From assembly GCA_020848545.1 (NCBI GenBank), contig JADLHZ010000027.1, forward strand, positions 62,001-126,000: a stretch of DNA of 64,000 bases, written 5' to 3'. The position numbers and the translations under genes were made by a program. Below are positions 8,656 to 17,814 of the stretch, piece by piece (the first letter of the stretch is position 1; each line of letters opens with the position of its first letter). The notes below the pieces were generated by a model, which saw only the letters and a list, made by a program, of their open reading frames with translations, had not been told where the DNA came from and made no database searches. This DNA comes from Deltaproteobacteria bacterium. Its GTDB lineage: Bacteria; Myxococcota; JADLHZ01.

Positions 8656-9666
8656 ATGGCCCGTCTGATTTGGTTGTGTCTGCTGCTGACTTCCCCTGCC
8701 CTCGCTGAGCCGCTCGCCGGCGTCTTCGTGCAGAGCGACGAGCACATGCTGATCGAGCTCATCGCGACGCCGTCGGGACGCTACGCGCTCGCGCTGCAGA
8801 TGAAGGGCGATCCCGGAACTGAGCCGACGACGCTCACCGAGACCGGCGAGTACACCTACGACAAGAAGTCGCTGGCGCTCGTGAACGACAGCGGCGAGAA
8901 GATCACCTACGCGACGGAGAAGACCGACGCCGCGCTGATCCTGAAGCACAAGACCATCGGCACGCTGACGCTGACGGACGAGAAGCCCCTGAGCGCCCAG
9001 ATCGCCGCGCGCGCGCAGGCGATGGAAGCCAAAGCGAAGGCGGACGACGACGCCGCCAAAGATCGCATCAAGCTCGGCAAGGCCACGCCGATGCCGGACG
9101 GCGTCGACTTCAGCGACCTCGGCAAAGACCCGACGCCGAAGCAGGTGCTCGCCGGCGCCGAGGTCTTCACCGATCTGCACCTCTACGTGCACTCGCCGGA
9201 AGCGCACGTGCTGACGGTGCTCGACCTCGATCACAAACGCTCGGAAGCGCCGATGACGTACATGTACTTCTTTCCGAACGGGCGCTTCGTCGAGACGAAG
9301 GCGCCGGACATCATGGCGACGTCGCCGAAGCCTGCGCCGAAGCCGATCTGGGGTGCGTACACGGTGAGCGGCGACGGGCTCACGCTCTTACTCCAAGGGA
9401 AGAAGGCGAGCGCGCCGCTGCTCGACGGGCGGCGCACGATCCGGTGGGACGGCATGCGCCTGCAGATCGTCGGCGCGCAGCAGTCGGCGCCGGCGGCGAA
9501 GCCCGACGCGAAACCAGATGCTAAACCAGACGCGAAGCCCGACCCGAAGAAGCCCGAGCCACCGCCAGCGCCGTCCGGAAAGGCGCAGAAGACGAGCGCC
9601 GAAGACGAGATGGAGCAGATGCTCGTCGAGATGCGCGAGCAAACGAAAAAGAAGCTCGGGAAGTGA
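8656..9666 (+). CDS. Secreted protein of unknown function with AKPD repeats
   Basis: This 336-residue protein has a clear signal peptide (MARLIWLCLLLTSPALA). The mature part looks like small beta-rich modules with a helical, charged linker near residue 120. A low-complexity tail from about 280 holds four AKPD units followed by KKPEPPPAP, then an acidic/basic helix ending KKKLGK. Such tails often span periplasm or peptidoglycan. The GGAG at 8647-8650 gives a good start at 8656. It directly follows the lytic transglycosylase and may share its transcript. No family recognised. Confidence 0.7.
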   Translation: MARLIWLCLLLTSPALAEPLAGVFVQSDEHMLIELIATPSGRYALALQMKGDPGTEPTTLTETGEYTYDKKSLALVNDSGEKITYATEKTDAALILKHKTIGTLTLTDEKPLSAQIAARAQAMEAKAKADDDAAKDRIKLGKATPMPDGVDFSDLGKDPTPKQVLAGAEVFTDLHLYVHSPEAHVLTVLDLDHKRSEAPMTYMYFFPNGRFVETKAPDIMATSPKPAPKPIWGAYTVSGDGLTLLLQGKKASAPLLDGRRTIRWDGMRLQIVGAQQSAPAAKPDAKPDAKPDAKPDPKKPEPPPAPSGKAQKTSAEDEMEQMLVEMREQTKKKLGK

Positions 9667-9715
9667 TCGGGCGAGCGCTGACACATCTCTGACGCTGTGT
9701 TAGAGCGGACGGTCA

Positions 9716-11806
9716 ATGAAGATTGCGTTGACGTACAATCTCCGTCTCACCGAATCCGAAGAAGAAGCCGAGTTCGACACCGTGGAAACGGTCGATGCGA
9801 TCGCCAAAGCGCTCGCCGACGCCGGCCACACCGTCGAGCGCATCGAGGTGTCGGGCACCGCGTCGCACTTGCTCGCGCGGCTCGAAGCAAACGATCCGGA
9901 TCTCATCTTCAACACCGCCGAAGGCCGCCGCGGCCGCGCGCGTGAAGCGCTGTACCCGGCGCTCTTCGAAGATCTCGGCGTGCCGTTCACCGGCTCCGAC
10001 GCCTATGTGCTCACGCTCACGCTCGACAAGTGGCTCACGAAGAACGTGCTCTTGAGCCACGGCATCGACTGCCCGCGCGGGCGCGTCGTGACGCCGGTCG
10101 ATCTGCAGCGCGTGCTCGAGCAGGGCGTCGGCGTGCCGTTCCCGGTCATCGTCAAGCCGAACTTCGAGGGCTCGTCGAAGGGCATCGGCGACGATCCGGT
10201 GGCGCGCGATCACAAGACGCTGACCACGCTCCTGAAGGCCGCGCTCGCGCAGTTCCCGCAAGGCGTGCTCGTCGAAGAATTCATCGCCGGCACCGACGTC
10301 ACGGTCGGCTTCATCGAAGGCGTCGGCGACGACGGCATCTTGACGCCGGTCGAGTACGTCATCGACCCGAGCGTCAAGAACAAGCACAACATCTACGACT
10401 ACAAGCTGAAGAACATCGAGCACGACAAGGTCTCGGTGCGCTGCCCGCCGAGCCTCGCGCGCGACGTGCAAGCGCGGCTGAAGGCCCTGGCGAAGACGGT
10501 CTACAAGGCGCTCGCGCTGCGCGATATGGGCCGCATCGACTTTCGCATCGGCGAAGACGGCCGCATCTACTTCTTGGAGGTGAACGCCCTGCCCTCGCTC
10601 GAAAAAGGTGCCGGCATCTTCGCCGCGGCGGAGCTCGAAGGCGTGTCGTACGACGGCGTCATCGCCGCCATCGTCAAGGCGGCGGCGTTGCGCGCAGGCT
10701 TGGCGGCGCCGGAGGCCGCGAGCAGCCGTAAGAAAGCGCAGCCCGTGCGCGTCGGCTTCACCTACAACTTGAAGCGCGCCGACTCGAAGAGCGGCTCGGA
10801 CGACGAGGCCGAGTGGGATCCGCCGGAGACGATCAAAGCGATCACCGAGGCGATCAAGTCGTACGGTCACACCGTCGTGCCGCTGGAAGCGACGGCCGAC
10901 TTGCCCCGCGTCCTCGCTGAGGCCGACGTCGATCTCATCTTCAACATCGCCGAGGGCTTGATCGGCCGGAACCGTGAAGCGCAGGTGCCGGCGTTGTGCG
11001 AGCTCCTCGGCATTCCGTACACGGGATCCGACTCGGCGACGCTCGCGATCGCGCTCGACAAGGCGCTCGCGAAGAAGGTGCTGAAGCAACACGGCATCCT
11101 CACGCCGGAGTTTCAGCTCTTCGAGACCGGCAAAGAGAAGCTGAACCCCGCCTTGAAGTTCCCGGTGATCGTCAAGCCGAACACCGAAGGCTCCTCGAAG
11201 GGCATCGCCGGCACCAGCGTCGTCGACGACGAGGCGGGCATGCGCGCGCTGGTGAAGACGCTGCTGGAAAAATACCGCCAGCCTGCGCTCGTCGAAGAGT
11301 ACATCCCGGGCCGCGAGTTCACGATCGGCCTCTTGGGCGACCGCCGCCCGCGCGCGCTGCCGCCGATGGAGATCGCGTTCAAGGACGACAAGAACGAGCG
11401 GCCGGTCTACGACTTCCAAGTGAAGCAAGAGTGGGAGAAGCACGTCGAGTACGTGTGCCCGGCGAAGGTGACGCAGAGCGAGCACCGCGCGTTGGATCGC
11501 GCCGCCCTCGACACCTTCGAGGCGCTCGATTGCCGCGACGTCGCCCGCGTCGACTTGCGCATGAACAAGGAAGGCAAGGTCTACGTGCTCGAGGTGAACC
11601 CGCTGCCGGGCCTCACGCCGGACTACTCCGACCTCGTGCTCATTTCGAAGGCCGCCGGCATCGAGTACCGATCGCTCATCGGCGACATCCTCGCCGGCGG
11701 CTTGAAGCGCCTCCGCGAAAAACGCCGCGTCGAGAGCCAAGAGCGCGAAGCGCAGAAGATCGAGAACAAGCAGAACGGCCAGGCGCAGCAAACGACCATC
11801 TCATGA
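9716..11806 (+). CDS. Tandem D-Ala-D-Ala-ligase-like protein with two fused ATP-grasp modules
   Basis: The 696-residue protein contains two homologous halves, about 1-335 and 343-690. Each has an N-terminal Rossmann-like part (FNTAEG / FNIAEG, then GxPYTGSD-like), an ATP-grasp lysine segment (VIVKPNFEGSSKGI / VIVKPNTEGSSKGI), a VEEFI or VEEYI strand, and the Mg-binding end (YFLEVNALP / YVLEVNPLP). Family members join carboxylates to amines with ATP, usually making dipeptides such as D-Ala-D-Ala. Both halves keep the key motifs, so both may be active. The start follows a small gap; the stop overlaps the peptidase ATG (ATGA). The true substrate is unknown. Confidence 0.85.
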   Translation: MKIALTYNLRLTESEEEAEFDTVETVDAIAKALADAGHTVERIEVSGTASHLLARLEANDPDLIFNTAEGRRGRAREALYPALFEDLGVPFTGSDAYVLTLTLDKWLTKNVLLSHGIDCPRGRVVTPVDLQRVLEQGVGVPFPVIVKPNFEGSSKGIGDDPVARDHKTLTTLLKAALAQFPQGVLVEEFIAGTDVTVGFIEGVGDDGILTPVEYVIDPSVKNKHNIYDYKLKNIEHDKVSVRCPPSLARDVQARLKALAKTVYKALALRDMGRIDFRIGEDGRIYFLEVNALPSLEKGAGIFAAAELEGVSYDGVIAAIVKAAALRAGLAAPEAASSRKKAQPVRVGFTYNLKRADSKSGSDDEAEWDPPETIKAITEAIKSYGHTVVPLEATADLPRVLAEADVDLIFNIAEGLIGRNREAQVPALCELLGIPYTGSDSATLAIALDKALAKKVLKQHGILTPEFQLFETGKEKLNPALKFPVIVKPNTEGSSKGIAGTSVVDDEAGMRALVKTLLEKYRQPALVEEYIPGREFTIGLLGDRRPRALPPMEIAFKDDKNERPVYDFQVKQEWEKHVEYVCPAKVTQSEHRALDRAALDTFEALDCRDVARVDLRMNKEGKVYVLEVNPLPGLTPDYSDLVLISKAAGIEYRSLIGDILAGGLKRLREKRRVESQEREAQKIENKQNGQAQQTTIS

Positions 11807-12942
11807 CTGAGCCGTACAAGCTGCTCCCGGAGCAGAGGCCACGCTTGCGTGCGCTCGGCCTGAAGATCGGCCACCACCCGCCTGGCCCCCTCAACGCGAT
11901 TACCGACGTGCAAGGCGTGCGCGTGGGCCACGCGACGCTCGTCTCCGGCGAAGGGCCGCTGGTGCCGGGCAAAGGCCCCGTGCGCACCGGCGTCACCGCG
12001 GTGCTGCCGAGCGAGAACGTGTTCTTCGAGCGCGTGCTGTGCGGCGCCTTCGTGCTGAACGGCGCCGGCGAGCTCAGCGGGCTCACCCAAGTGCAAGAGT
12101 GGGGCGTGCTCGAAACGCCGATCCTCCTGACGAACACCATGACCGTCGGCAAGGTGAGCGACGCGACGGTGAAGTGGATGACCAAGCACTTCCCGGGCAT
12201 CGCGCAAGAGTGGGACGTGGTCATCCCCGTCGTCGGCGAGTGCGACGACTCGTTCTTGAACGACTCCGTCGGGCGCCACATTCGCTCGGAGCACGTGTAT
12301 CACGCGATCGAAAAGGCGGCGCCCGGCGAGGTCACCGAAGGCTCGGTTGGCGCCGGCACCGGCATGGTCACGTGCGACTTCAAGTCCGGCATCGGCACCT
12401 CGTCGCGCGTCGTCACGATCGAGACCGAGGAAGGGCCGCTGCAACACACCATCGGCGTGCTCGTGCTGTCGAACTTCGGCGTGCGACGCAATCTGCGCAT
12501 CGACGGCGTACCGGTCGGTGAGATCCTCGAGCCCGAGTTCGATCACTTGTCGAAGCGGCGCAGCAACTACGGCTCCATCATCTGCGTCGTCGCCACCGAC
12601 GCGCCCTTGCTCCCGAACCAGCTCACGCGCCTCAGCAAGCGCGCCGCGCTCGGCATCGGCCGCGCCGGCAGCTACGCCGCGCACGGCTCGGGTGAGATCG
12701 TGTTCGCGTTCTCGACGGCGAACAAGGTGCCGCGCGAGACGAAGCACACCTTCGCCAAGCTCGACGTGTTGCTCGATCGCCATTTGGCGGCGCACTACGA
12801 GGCGGTGATCGAAGCGACGGAAGAAGCGATCGTCAACTCGTTGTGCACCGCCGGCGACATGACCGGCCAAGGGGGCAACTTCGCGCCCGGCCTCCCGCAC
12901 GATCGCATCGTCGCAATCATGAAGAGGTACCGCGGCGGATGA
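11803..12942 (+). CDS. P1-family aminopeptidase, DmpA/BapA type (N-terminal nucleophile)
   Basis: This 379-residue protein fits the DmpA/BapA family of self-cleaving aminopeptidases that release D-amino acids or beta-amino acids from peptide N-termini. The autocleavage/nucleophile site is visible as NYGSIICVVATDAPL, with Ser258 the likely nucleophile after cleavage at Gly257. Other hallmarks are the N-terminal GPLNAITDVxGVxVGH-like segment and EGSVGAGTGM near residues 183-192. No signal peptide is seen, so it is probably cytoplasmic. It overlaps the tandem ATP-grasp gene by four bases upstream and the MscS gene by four bases downstream, a tight co-translated unit. Confidence 0.9.
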   Translation: MTEPYKLLPEQRPRLRALGLKIGHHPPGPLNAITDVQGVRVGHATLVSGEGPLVPGKGPVRTGVTAVLPSENVFFERVLCGAFVLNGAGELSGLTQVQEWGVLETPILLTNTMTVGKVSDATVKWMTKHFPGIAQEWDVVIPVVGECDDSFLNDSVGRHIRSEHVYHAIEKAAPGEVTEGSVGAGTGMVTCDFKSGIGTSSRVVTIETEEGPLQHTIGVLVLSNFGVRRNLRIDGVPVGEILEPEFDHLSKRRSNYGSIICVVATDAPLLPNQLTRLSKRAALGIGRAGSYAAHGSGEIVFAFSTANKVPRETKHTFAKLDVLLDRHLAAHYEAVIEATEEAIVNSLCTAGDMTGQGGNFAPGLPHDRIVAIMKRYRGG

Positions 12943-14441
12943 TCGACCCGCGCCTGATCCTCGCCGCCGTCGTCACCGGGCTCTCGGCGGTGATGCTCGT
13001 GCGCTTCCCGAAGACGCAGCGCAAGCACGTGCTGCGCTCGATCCTCGCGTTCTTCGCCGCCAACGCCGCGCTCTTCCTCGCCGTGCAGCTCACCGACCAC
13101 GGCTACCTGCAGAGCGCGAGCTACCTGCGCAACTTGGCCTACGTCGTCGAAGGTCTCGCCGTCGTCAAGATCTTCGGCGACTTCCTCTTCAAGGTGCTCC
13201 TGCGCATCCCGGGAATGGAGCCGGAGCAGATCTTTCAAGACATCGTCATCCTCGCGGCGAGCGGACTGTGGATCCTCGTGCGCCTGCGCGCGACCGGCGT
13301 CGATCTCTCGCACCTCGTGACGACGTCGGCGGTGCTGACGATCGTCATCGGCTTCTCGCTGCAAGACACGCTCGGCAACGTCATCGGCGGGTTGGCGGTG
13401 CAGCTCGACCGCTCGGTGGTCGTCGGCGATTGGGTGAAGCACGATCAAGTGATGGGCCGGGTGAAGCGCATCACTTGGCGGCACGTCGCCATCGAGACGA
13501 ACAACTGGGAGACCGTGGTCATCCCGAACAGCATCCTCATCAAGAACAAGCTCACCATCCTCGGCCGCCGCGAGGGCGAGGCCGGGCTCTTGCGCCGCTG
13601 GGTCTACTTCAACGTCGACTTTCGCTACTCGCCCGGCGTGGTCATGGACGCGGTCGAGCTCAGCCTGCGCCGCTGCCAGATCCGAAACGTGGCCGAGAAG
13701 CCCGAGCTCAACTGCGTGCTCATCGACTTCGAGGAGAGCTACGCGCGCTACGCGGTGCGCTATTGGCTCACGGATCTGTCGGCCGACGACGGCACCGACT
13801 CGGCGATCCGCGAGCACGTCGTCAACGCGCTCGGCCGAGAAGGCATCTCGCTCTCGATTCCGGCGCACACTGTCTTCGTCACCGAAGACACCGAGGAGCG
13901 AAAGTACAAGCGCGAGCAAAAGCGCATCGAGTCGATCGCGCGCGAGCTGCGCGATGTCGAGCTCTTCCGCAGCTTCACCGAGGACGAGCTGAAGCACTTG
14001 TCTTTGCGCGTGAAGCCGACGCCCTTCGTGCTCGGCGACATCGTCACGCGCCAAGGAGCGAAAGCGCACTGGCTCTACATCTTGGTTGAAGGCCGCGTGC
14101 GCGTGATCTTGGAGGGCGAAGACGGCTCGAAGAAGTACGTCGCCGAGCTCGTCCCGGGGACTTGCTTCGGCGAGATGGGCCTGATGACGGGCGAGCCGCG
14201 GGCGGCGACCATCGAAGCGATCAGCGACATCATGTGCTACCGCCTCGACCGCGAGTCGTTCCTCGACATTCTGCAGTCGCGGCCGGAGGTGGCCGAGGAT
14301 CTGTCGAAGCTCCTTGCACAGCGCCGGCTCGAGCTCGAAGCCGTGCAGGACGATCTCGCGGGTGAAGTATCGGCGAAGCGGCGGGCGCAGACCGAGGCGG
14401 ACTTGCTCGATAAGATTCGCGATTTCTTCGGGTTGTCGTAG
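12939..14441 (+). CDS. MscS-family channel with C-terminal cyclic-nucleotide-binding domain
   Basis: The 500-residue protein has several transmembrane segments in the first 150 residues, then the MscS core (GFSLQDTLGNVIGGLAVQLD, VVGDWV). The C-terminal third is a cNMP-binding domain with the phosphate-binding cassette FGEMGLMTGEPRAATIEA. This is the architecture of bacterial cyclic-nucleotide-gated MscS channels, in which ligand binding, rather than tension alone, may gate the pore. A coiled, charged tail follows. It starts at an ATG overlapping the peptidase stop. Which nucleotide binds cannot be told from sequence. Confidence 0.92.
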   Translation: MIDPRLILAAVVTGLSAVMLVRFPKTQRKHVLRSILAFFAANAALFLAVQLTDHGYLQSASYLRNLAYVVEGLAVVKIFGDFLFKVLLRIPGMEPEQIFQDIVILAASGLWILVRLRATGVDLSHLVTTSAVLTIVIGFSLQDTLGNVIGGLAVQLDRSVVVGDWVKHDQVMGRVKRITWRHVAIETNNWETVVIPNSILIKNKLTILGRREGEAGLLRRWVYFNVDFRYSPGVVMDAVELSLRRCQIRNVAEKPELNCVLIDFEESYARYAVRYWLTDLSADDGTDSAIREHVVNALGREGISLSIPAHTVFVTEDTEERKYKREQKRIESIARELRDVELFRSFTEDELKHLSLRVKPTPFVLGDIVTRQGAKAHWLYILVEGRVRVILEGEDGSKKYVAELVPGTCFGEMGLMTGEPRAATIEAISDIMCYRLDRESFLDILQSRPEVAEDLSKLLAQRRLELEAVQDDLAGEVSAKRRAQTEADLLDKIRDFFGLS

Positions 14442-15479
14442 GTGGGATCCGCGGAGCGCGTCCTCGCCGCCGTGGCGCCGAGCGATCCGACGCGCACACT
14501 GAAGGCGTTGGAGCGGCTGCGACCGATGTTCCTCGCGCATGCGACCGGCGGCGCCGTTTATCTGGACGATCCCGAGCTGCTCGCGGCGTATCGGGCGTTC
14601 TTCTTTCCGCAGACCTTCGCGAAGGTGCGGAGCGTGCTCGAGGAGATCGCGTGGACCGGCGCCAGCGTCTTGGATCTCGGCGCGGCCATGGGCGGCGCGG
14701 CGTTCGCGGCGTGGAGTGCGTCCCCTGCCTCGCGCTTGGAGCTCGTCGATTTTTCCGACGCGGCGTTGCTCGACGGCATGCGCCTCGGCTCCGTCGTTGG
14801 GGCGTCGGTCCGCACGAAGAAGCAGCGGCTCGACGCGCTCACGTTCTCGGCGCGCTACGACTTGGTGATCGCCGCGAACGCGTTGAGCGAGCTGCCGTCG
14901 ATCGAAGCCCGCATCGAGGCCTGCCGCGCGGTGGTCGCTGGCGCGCTGACGCCTGGTGGCCGCTTCTTGCTCATCGAGCCGGCGGATCGCGTGCATGCGC
15001 GGGCGCTGCAGGAGCTGCGGGACCGTTTGCTCGGCGTGGGCCTGCGACCGGTGGCGCCCTGCCCGCACGATGGGCCCTGCCCGGCGAGCGTGCGGCCGCG
15101 GGACTTCTGCCACCAGGCGCGCGAGGTCGCGATGCCGGAGTGGTTCACGGCGCTGCAAGATGGTGTCGGCATCAGCGATCGGCGGATGCGCTTTAGTTAC
15201 TTGGTCTACGGCGGCGAGCCGCGCGCCACGGACGCTTTGGTGCGCGTCATCAGCAATCCGATCAAAGACAAGGGGCGCCTGCGTTTCTTCGGCTGCGCGC
15301 GGAGCGGGCTCACAGAGCTGCTCCGGCAGGACAAGCACGCGAGTGACGCGAATGCCGCGTTCGATACGCTGGGACGCGGCGCGTTGATCCGAATGGCGGC
15401 TCCGGAGCGGGTGACGAAGGTCGGGGCGGAGACTCGGATCGAGATCGTTCGGCAGCTGGATACGGAAGAGAACGACTAA
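14442..15479 (+). CDS. Rsm22-like SAM-dependent methyltransferase (small ribosomal subunit family)
   Basis: This 345-residue protein has a class I methyltransferase fold, with the SAM motif VLDLGAAMGG near residue 75 and LVIAANALSELP later. It is followed by a Cys-rich element PCPHDGPCPASVRP and FCHQAREV. That PCPH...CP...CH signature is characteristic of Rsm22/METTL17-like proteins, which associate with small-subunit rRNA assembly and can bind an Fe-S cluster. The GTG start abuts the MscS stop without a gap, so translation is probably coupled. The role is inferred from the family. Confidence 0.8.
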   Translation: MGSAERVLAAVAPSDPTRTLKALERLRPMFLAHATGGAVYLDDPELLAAYRAFFFPQTFAKVRSVLEEIAWTGASVLDLGAAMGGAAFAAWSASPASRLELVDFSDAALLDGMRLGSVVGASVRTKKQRLDALTFSARYDLVIAANALSELPSIEARIEACRAVVAGALTPGGRFLLIEPADRVHARALQELRDRLLGVGLRPVAPCPHDGPCPASVRPRDFCHQAREVAMPEWFTALQDGVGISDRRMRFSYLVYGGEPRATDALVRVISNPIKDKGRLRFFGCARSGLTELLRQDKHASDANAAFDTLGRGALIRMAAPERVTKVGAETRIEIVRQLDTEEND

Positions 15480-15500
15480 ATTGATCGTGGCCACGATTTA
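15480..15500. terminator. Probable bidirectional terminator between convergent genes
   Basis: The 18-base gap between the Rsm22-like and MBOAT genes contains the perfect palindrome ATCGTGGCCACGAT (15484-15497), flanked by AAATT and TTTA. This gives a stem with A/T flanks usable from either strand. The loop is short, so its strength as an intrinsic terminator is uncertain. Confidence 0.45.
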
Positions 15501-16865
15501 GAACGCGAAGTAAACGAAGTCGTACTTCTGGCCACCGTACCCGAGCGCGACGAGCAGGAAGAACCACGTGATCGCCGCTTGCGCCCACACGGGGAACGCG
15601 AAGAACCTCAGTCGATCGGTCGTCCACTTGGCGAGCAGCGGATGCAGAACGGCAAAACCGATGAGCCAGATCGCCAGCGTCTCCGGCACGATCGGGTTCG
15701 CGGTGTAGGGCGGCAGCAAGAGGCGCGCGTAGTAGGCGAAGGCGACGTCCATCGTCGGCGCGCGGAAGAGCACCCAGAGGAGACAGACGCCGACGAAGAC
15801 GCCGAAGGTGCGCAGCACGCGCAGCGATGGCGATGGCGATGGCGCGAGCCGGCGTTCGATCGCGAGCCACACCCCATGCAACGCACCCCAGAGCACGAAC
15901 GTCCAGCCCGCGCCGTGCCACACACCGGCGATCGTCATCGTCAGGATCAGATTGCGCGCCGCCTTCGCGCGATTGCCGCCAAGCGGAACGTAGACGTAGT
16001 CGCGAAACCACTGCGAGAGCGTGATGTGCCAGCGGCGCCAGAAGCTCTGCAAGCTGTCGGCGAGGTACGGCGCGGCGAAGTTCAAGGGCAGCTCGACGCC
16101 GAACATCTCGCCGATGCCGCGCGCCATCGTCGAGTAGCCCCAAAAGTCCGCGAAGAGCTGGAACGCGAACGCCACCAACGACAGCCACGCATCCGTCGTC
16201 GCCAACCCGGCCGGCGCCTTGAACGCTTCGTCGACGAACTGGCGCAGCACGTCGGCGACGCCGATCTTCAGGAGCACACCGGACGCGAAGAGAAAGACGC
16301 CGTAGTGAAAGCGCTCGGGCTCGAAGCGCGCGAGCTCACGCAGGCGCGGTAACAGCTCCTTGCCGCGCACGATCGGTCCGGCGATCAACTGCGCGAAGAA
16401 GCTCTTGAAGACTGCGAAGACGAGGAGCGATCGCTCGGCCGGGATTTCGCGCCGATAGACGTCGACCTGGTACGCGACGACTTGAAAGGTGAAGAACGAG
16501 ATGCCGAGCGGCAGCCACTGAGACCACTGCGGCTCGGGCAGCGCGAGGCCGAAGAGCGAGAGCCCCCGCACTACCTCGCGGATCGCAAACGCTGCGTACT
16601 TGAACCAAAAGAGCACGCCGAGATCGGCGACGATGACGGCGGTGAGCAGCGCGCGCGATCGCCCGCGTTCCTGCGCCCGCGCCGCCAAGAAGTTCACGCC
16701 GATCGTGGCGAACAACAGGAAGACGCTCGGCCAGTGGTGAAACGCATAGAAGACCGCCGACGCCACGAAGAGCACGAAGAGGCGCACCCGCTGCGACCGC
16801 GCCGCCCAGTAACAAAGCAGCGCCGGCGCGAGGAGCGCGAGGAAGCTGAAGCTATTGAACAGCAC
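15498..16865 (-). CDS. MBOAT family O-acyltransferase (AlgI/DltB type)
   Basis: The 455-residue polytopic membrane protein has the hallmarks of membrane-bound O-acyltransferases: PLGISFFTFQ (119-128), FWRRWHITLSQWFRDYVYVP (275-294), and the active-site His317 in GVWHGAGW. AlgI/DltB proteins receive acyl groups in the membrane and pass them outward to a glycan, with an SGNH partner finishing the transfer. It starts at a GTG (MLFNSFSFL, typical of the family) overlapping the SGNH gene by 14 bases. Three Pro-Ser repeats near residue 340 come from a GCGATG repeat in the DNA. The target is probably an envelope polysaccharide or LPS. Confidence 0.9.
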   Translation of the reverse strand: MLFNSFSFLALLAPALLCYWAARSQRVRLFVLFVASAVFYAFHHWPSVFLLFATIGVNFLAARAQERGRSRALLTAVIVADLGVLFWFKYAAFAIREVVRGLSLFGLALPEPQWSQWLPLGISFFTFQVVAYQVDVYRREIPAERSLLVFAVFKSFFAQLIAGPIVRGKELLPRLRELARFEPERFHYGVFLFASGVLLKIGVADVLRQFVDEAFKAPAGLATTDAWLSLVAFAFQLFADFWGYSTMARGIGEMFGVELPLNFAAPYLADSLQSFWRRWHITLSQWFRDYVYVPLGGNRAKAARNLILTMTIAGVWHGAGWTFVLWGALHGVWLAIERRLAPSPSPSLRVLRTFGVFVGVCLLWVLFRAPTMDVAFAYYARLLLPPYTANPIVPETLAIWLIGFAVLHPLLAKWTTDRLRFFAFPVWAQAAITWFFLLVALGYGGQKYDFVYFAF

Positions 16866-17814
16866 GCGCGACGCTTTCTTTGGCCAACGCCCGTGCGAGC
16901 ATCCGCGAGAAGTGGCTGCCGCCCACGTGGCTCAGGTGAATCGCGTCGCGAAAGTACGCCGGCGGCAGTTGGCAGGTGGAAAAATCGAGCACCGGCGCGC
17001 CGGTCCTCGCGTGCAGCGCCGCCCGCAGCGCGCGGTGGTTCGGATCGATCTCGGTGGCGGTAACCGTGTCTTGCATCGGCGGCACGTAGAAGACGACTTG
17101 CACGCCGCGCGCAGAGAACGCGCCGGCGATGCGCGTGTAGATCTCGAGCTCACCGGCGAAGAGCGAAGGATCTCCGCCTTCAGACGCGACCGGCGCACAT
17201 TCGACCGCCGCGTACGCGCTGCGATCGACGTCAGCGGCGCCGCCGAAGATCTTCGCCGCATAGTCGGTGCCGAACTGCTCGGTGCCGTCGAAGCGTCCGC
17301 CGACCGCGAGGATGGCAAAGAGCCGCGCCAAGCTGTCGAGCACGAGCACCTTGCGCGCCGCCACGAGCGCCGAGTGCGCGACCAACCAGCCGCCCACGCG
17401 CGCATCGAAGTCCGCCCCGGCCGGCGCGTCGCTCCATGGGACGGGCGCGCGCGTCAGCTGGTGCTTCGTCACCTCGACGATCGCGAGGCGCAGGCCGGGC
17501 GCAGCGGCGAAGCGCGTGGCCAGCGCGTCCAAGATCTCGAGCGAGGTGTACTGCACGCTCATGTTGAACGCGCTCATCCGGCGCGCGCCGCCCGCTGCCA
17601 GCTCGTCGCTGAAGCTCATGGGCCGTAACGCCTCGCCGGTGCGTGAGCTGCCGAAGAACACGACGTCCACGGGCAAGCGGCGATCGAGCAACGCCGCTTT
17701 GAACAGCGCGCGGTGCGACGCGTCGATCAACGTCGTGCGAAAGCCACGCGCAAAGAGCTCGAGCGCGGCGCCGATGAGCGCGAGCGCGAGCAGGTAGGCG
17801 CCGAGCCGCCTCAC
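16852..17814 (-). CDS. SGNH-hydrolase-like partner of MBOAT acyltransferase (DltD/AlgX-like)
   Basis: This 320-residue protein has one N-terminal membrane anchor (LGAYLLALALIGAALELFARG), then an SGNH-type domain. The nucleophile region is VVFFGSSRTG (Ser56 or Ser57), and the catalytic D-x-x-H is FRDAIHLSHVGG near residues 290-293. Such proteins act in the periplasm with MBOAT proteins to move acyl groups onto exported glycans. The GTG at 17814 overlaps the Kdo hydroxylase stop as GTGA; longer starts would lie inside that gene and lack an anchor at the N-terminus. Confidence 0.78.
   Translation of the reverse strand: MRRLGAYLLALALIGAALELFARGFRTTLIDASHRALFKAALLDRRLPVDVVFFGSSRTGEALRPMSFSDELAAGGARRMSAFNMSVQYTSLEILDALATRFAAAPGLRLAIVEVTKHQLTRAPVPWSDAPAGADFDARVGGWLVAHSALVAARKVLVLDSLARLFAILAVGGRFDGTEQFGTDYAAKIFGGAADVDRSAYAAVECAPVASEGGDPSLFAGELEIYTRIAGAFSARGVQVVFYVPPMQDTVTATEIDPNHRALRAALHARTGAPVLDFSTCQLPPAYFRDAIHLSHVGGSHFSRMLARALAKESVARAVQ

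Noticed and set aside
9497-9545. Short tandem repeat near 9.5 kb
   Set aside because: It encodes the AKPD repeats of the secreted protein's tail; ordinary low-complexity coding repeat.
15822-15846. GCGATG tandem repeat
   Set aside because: It is in-frame coding for Pro-Ser repeats in the MBOAT protein and needs no separate explanation.
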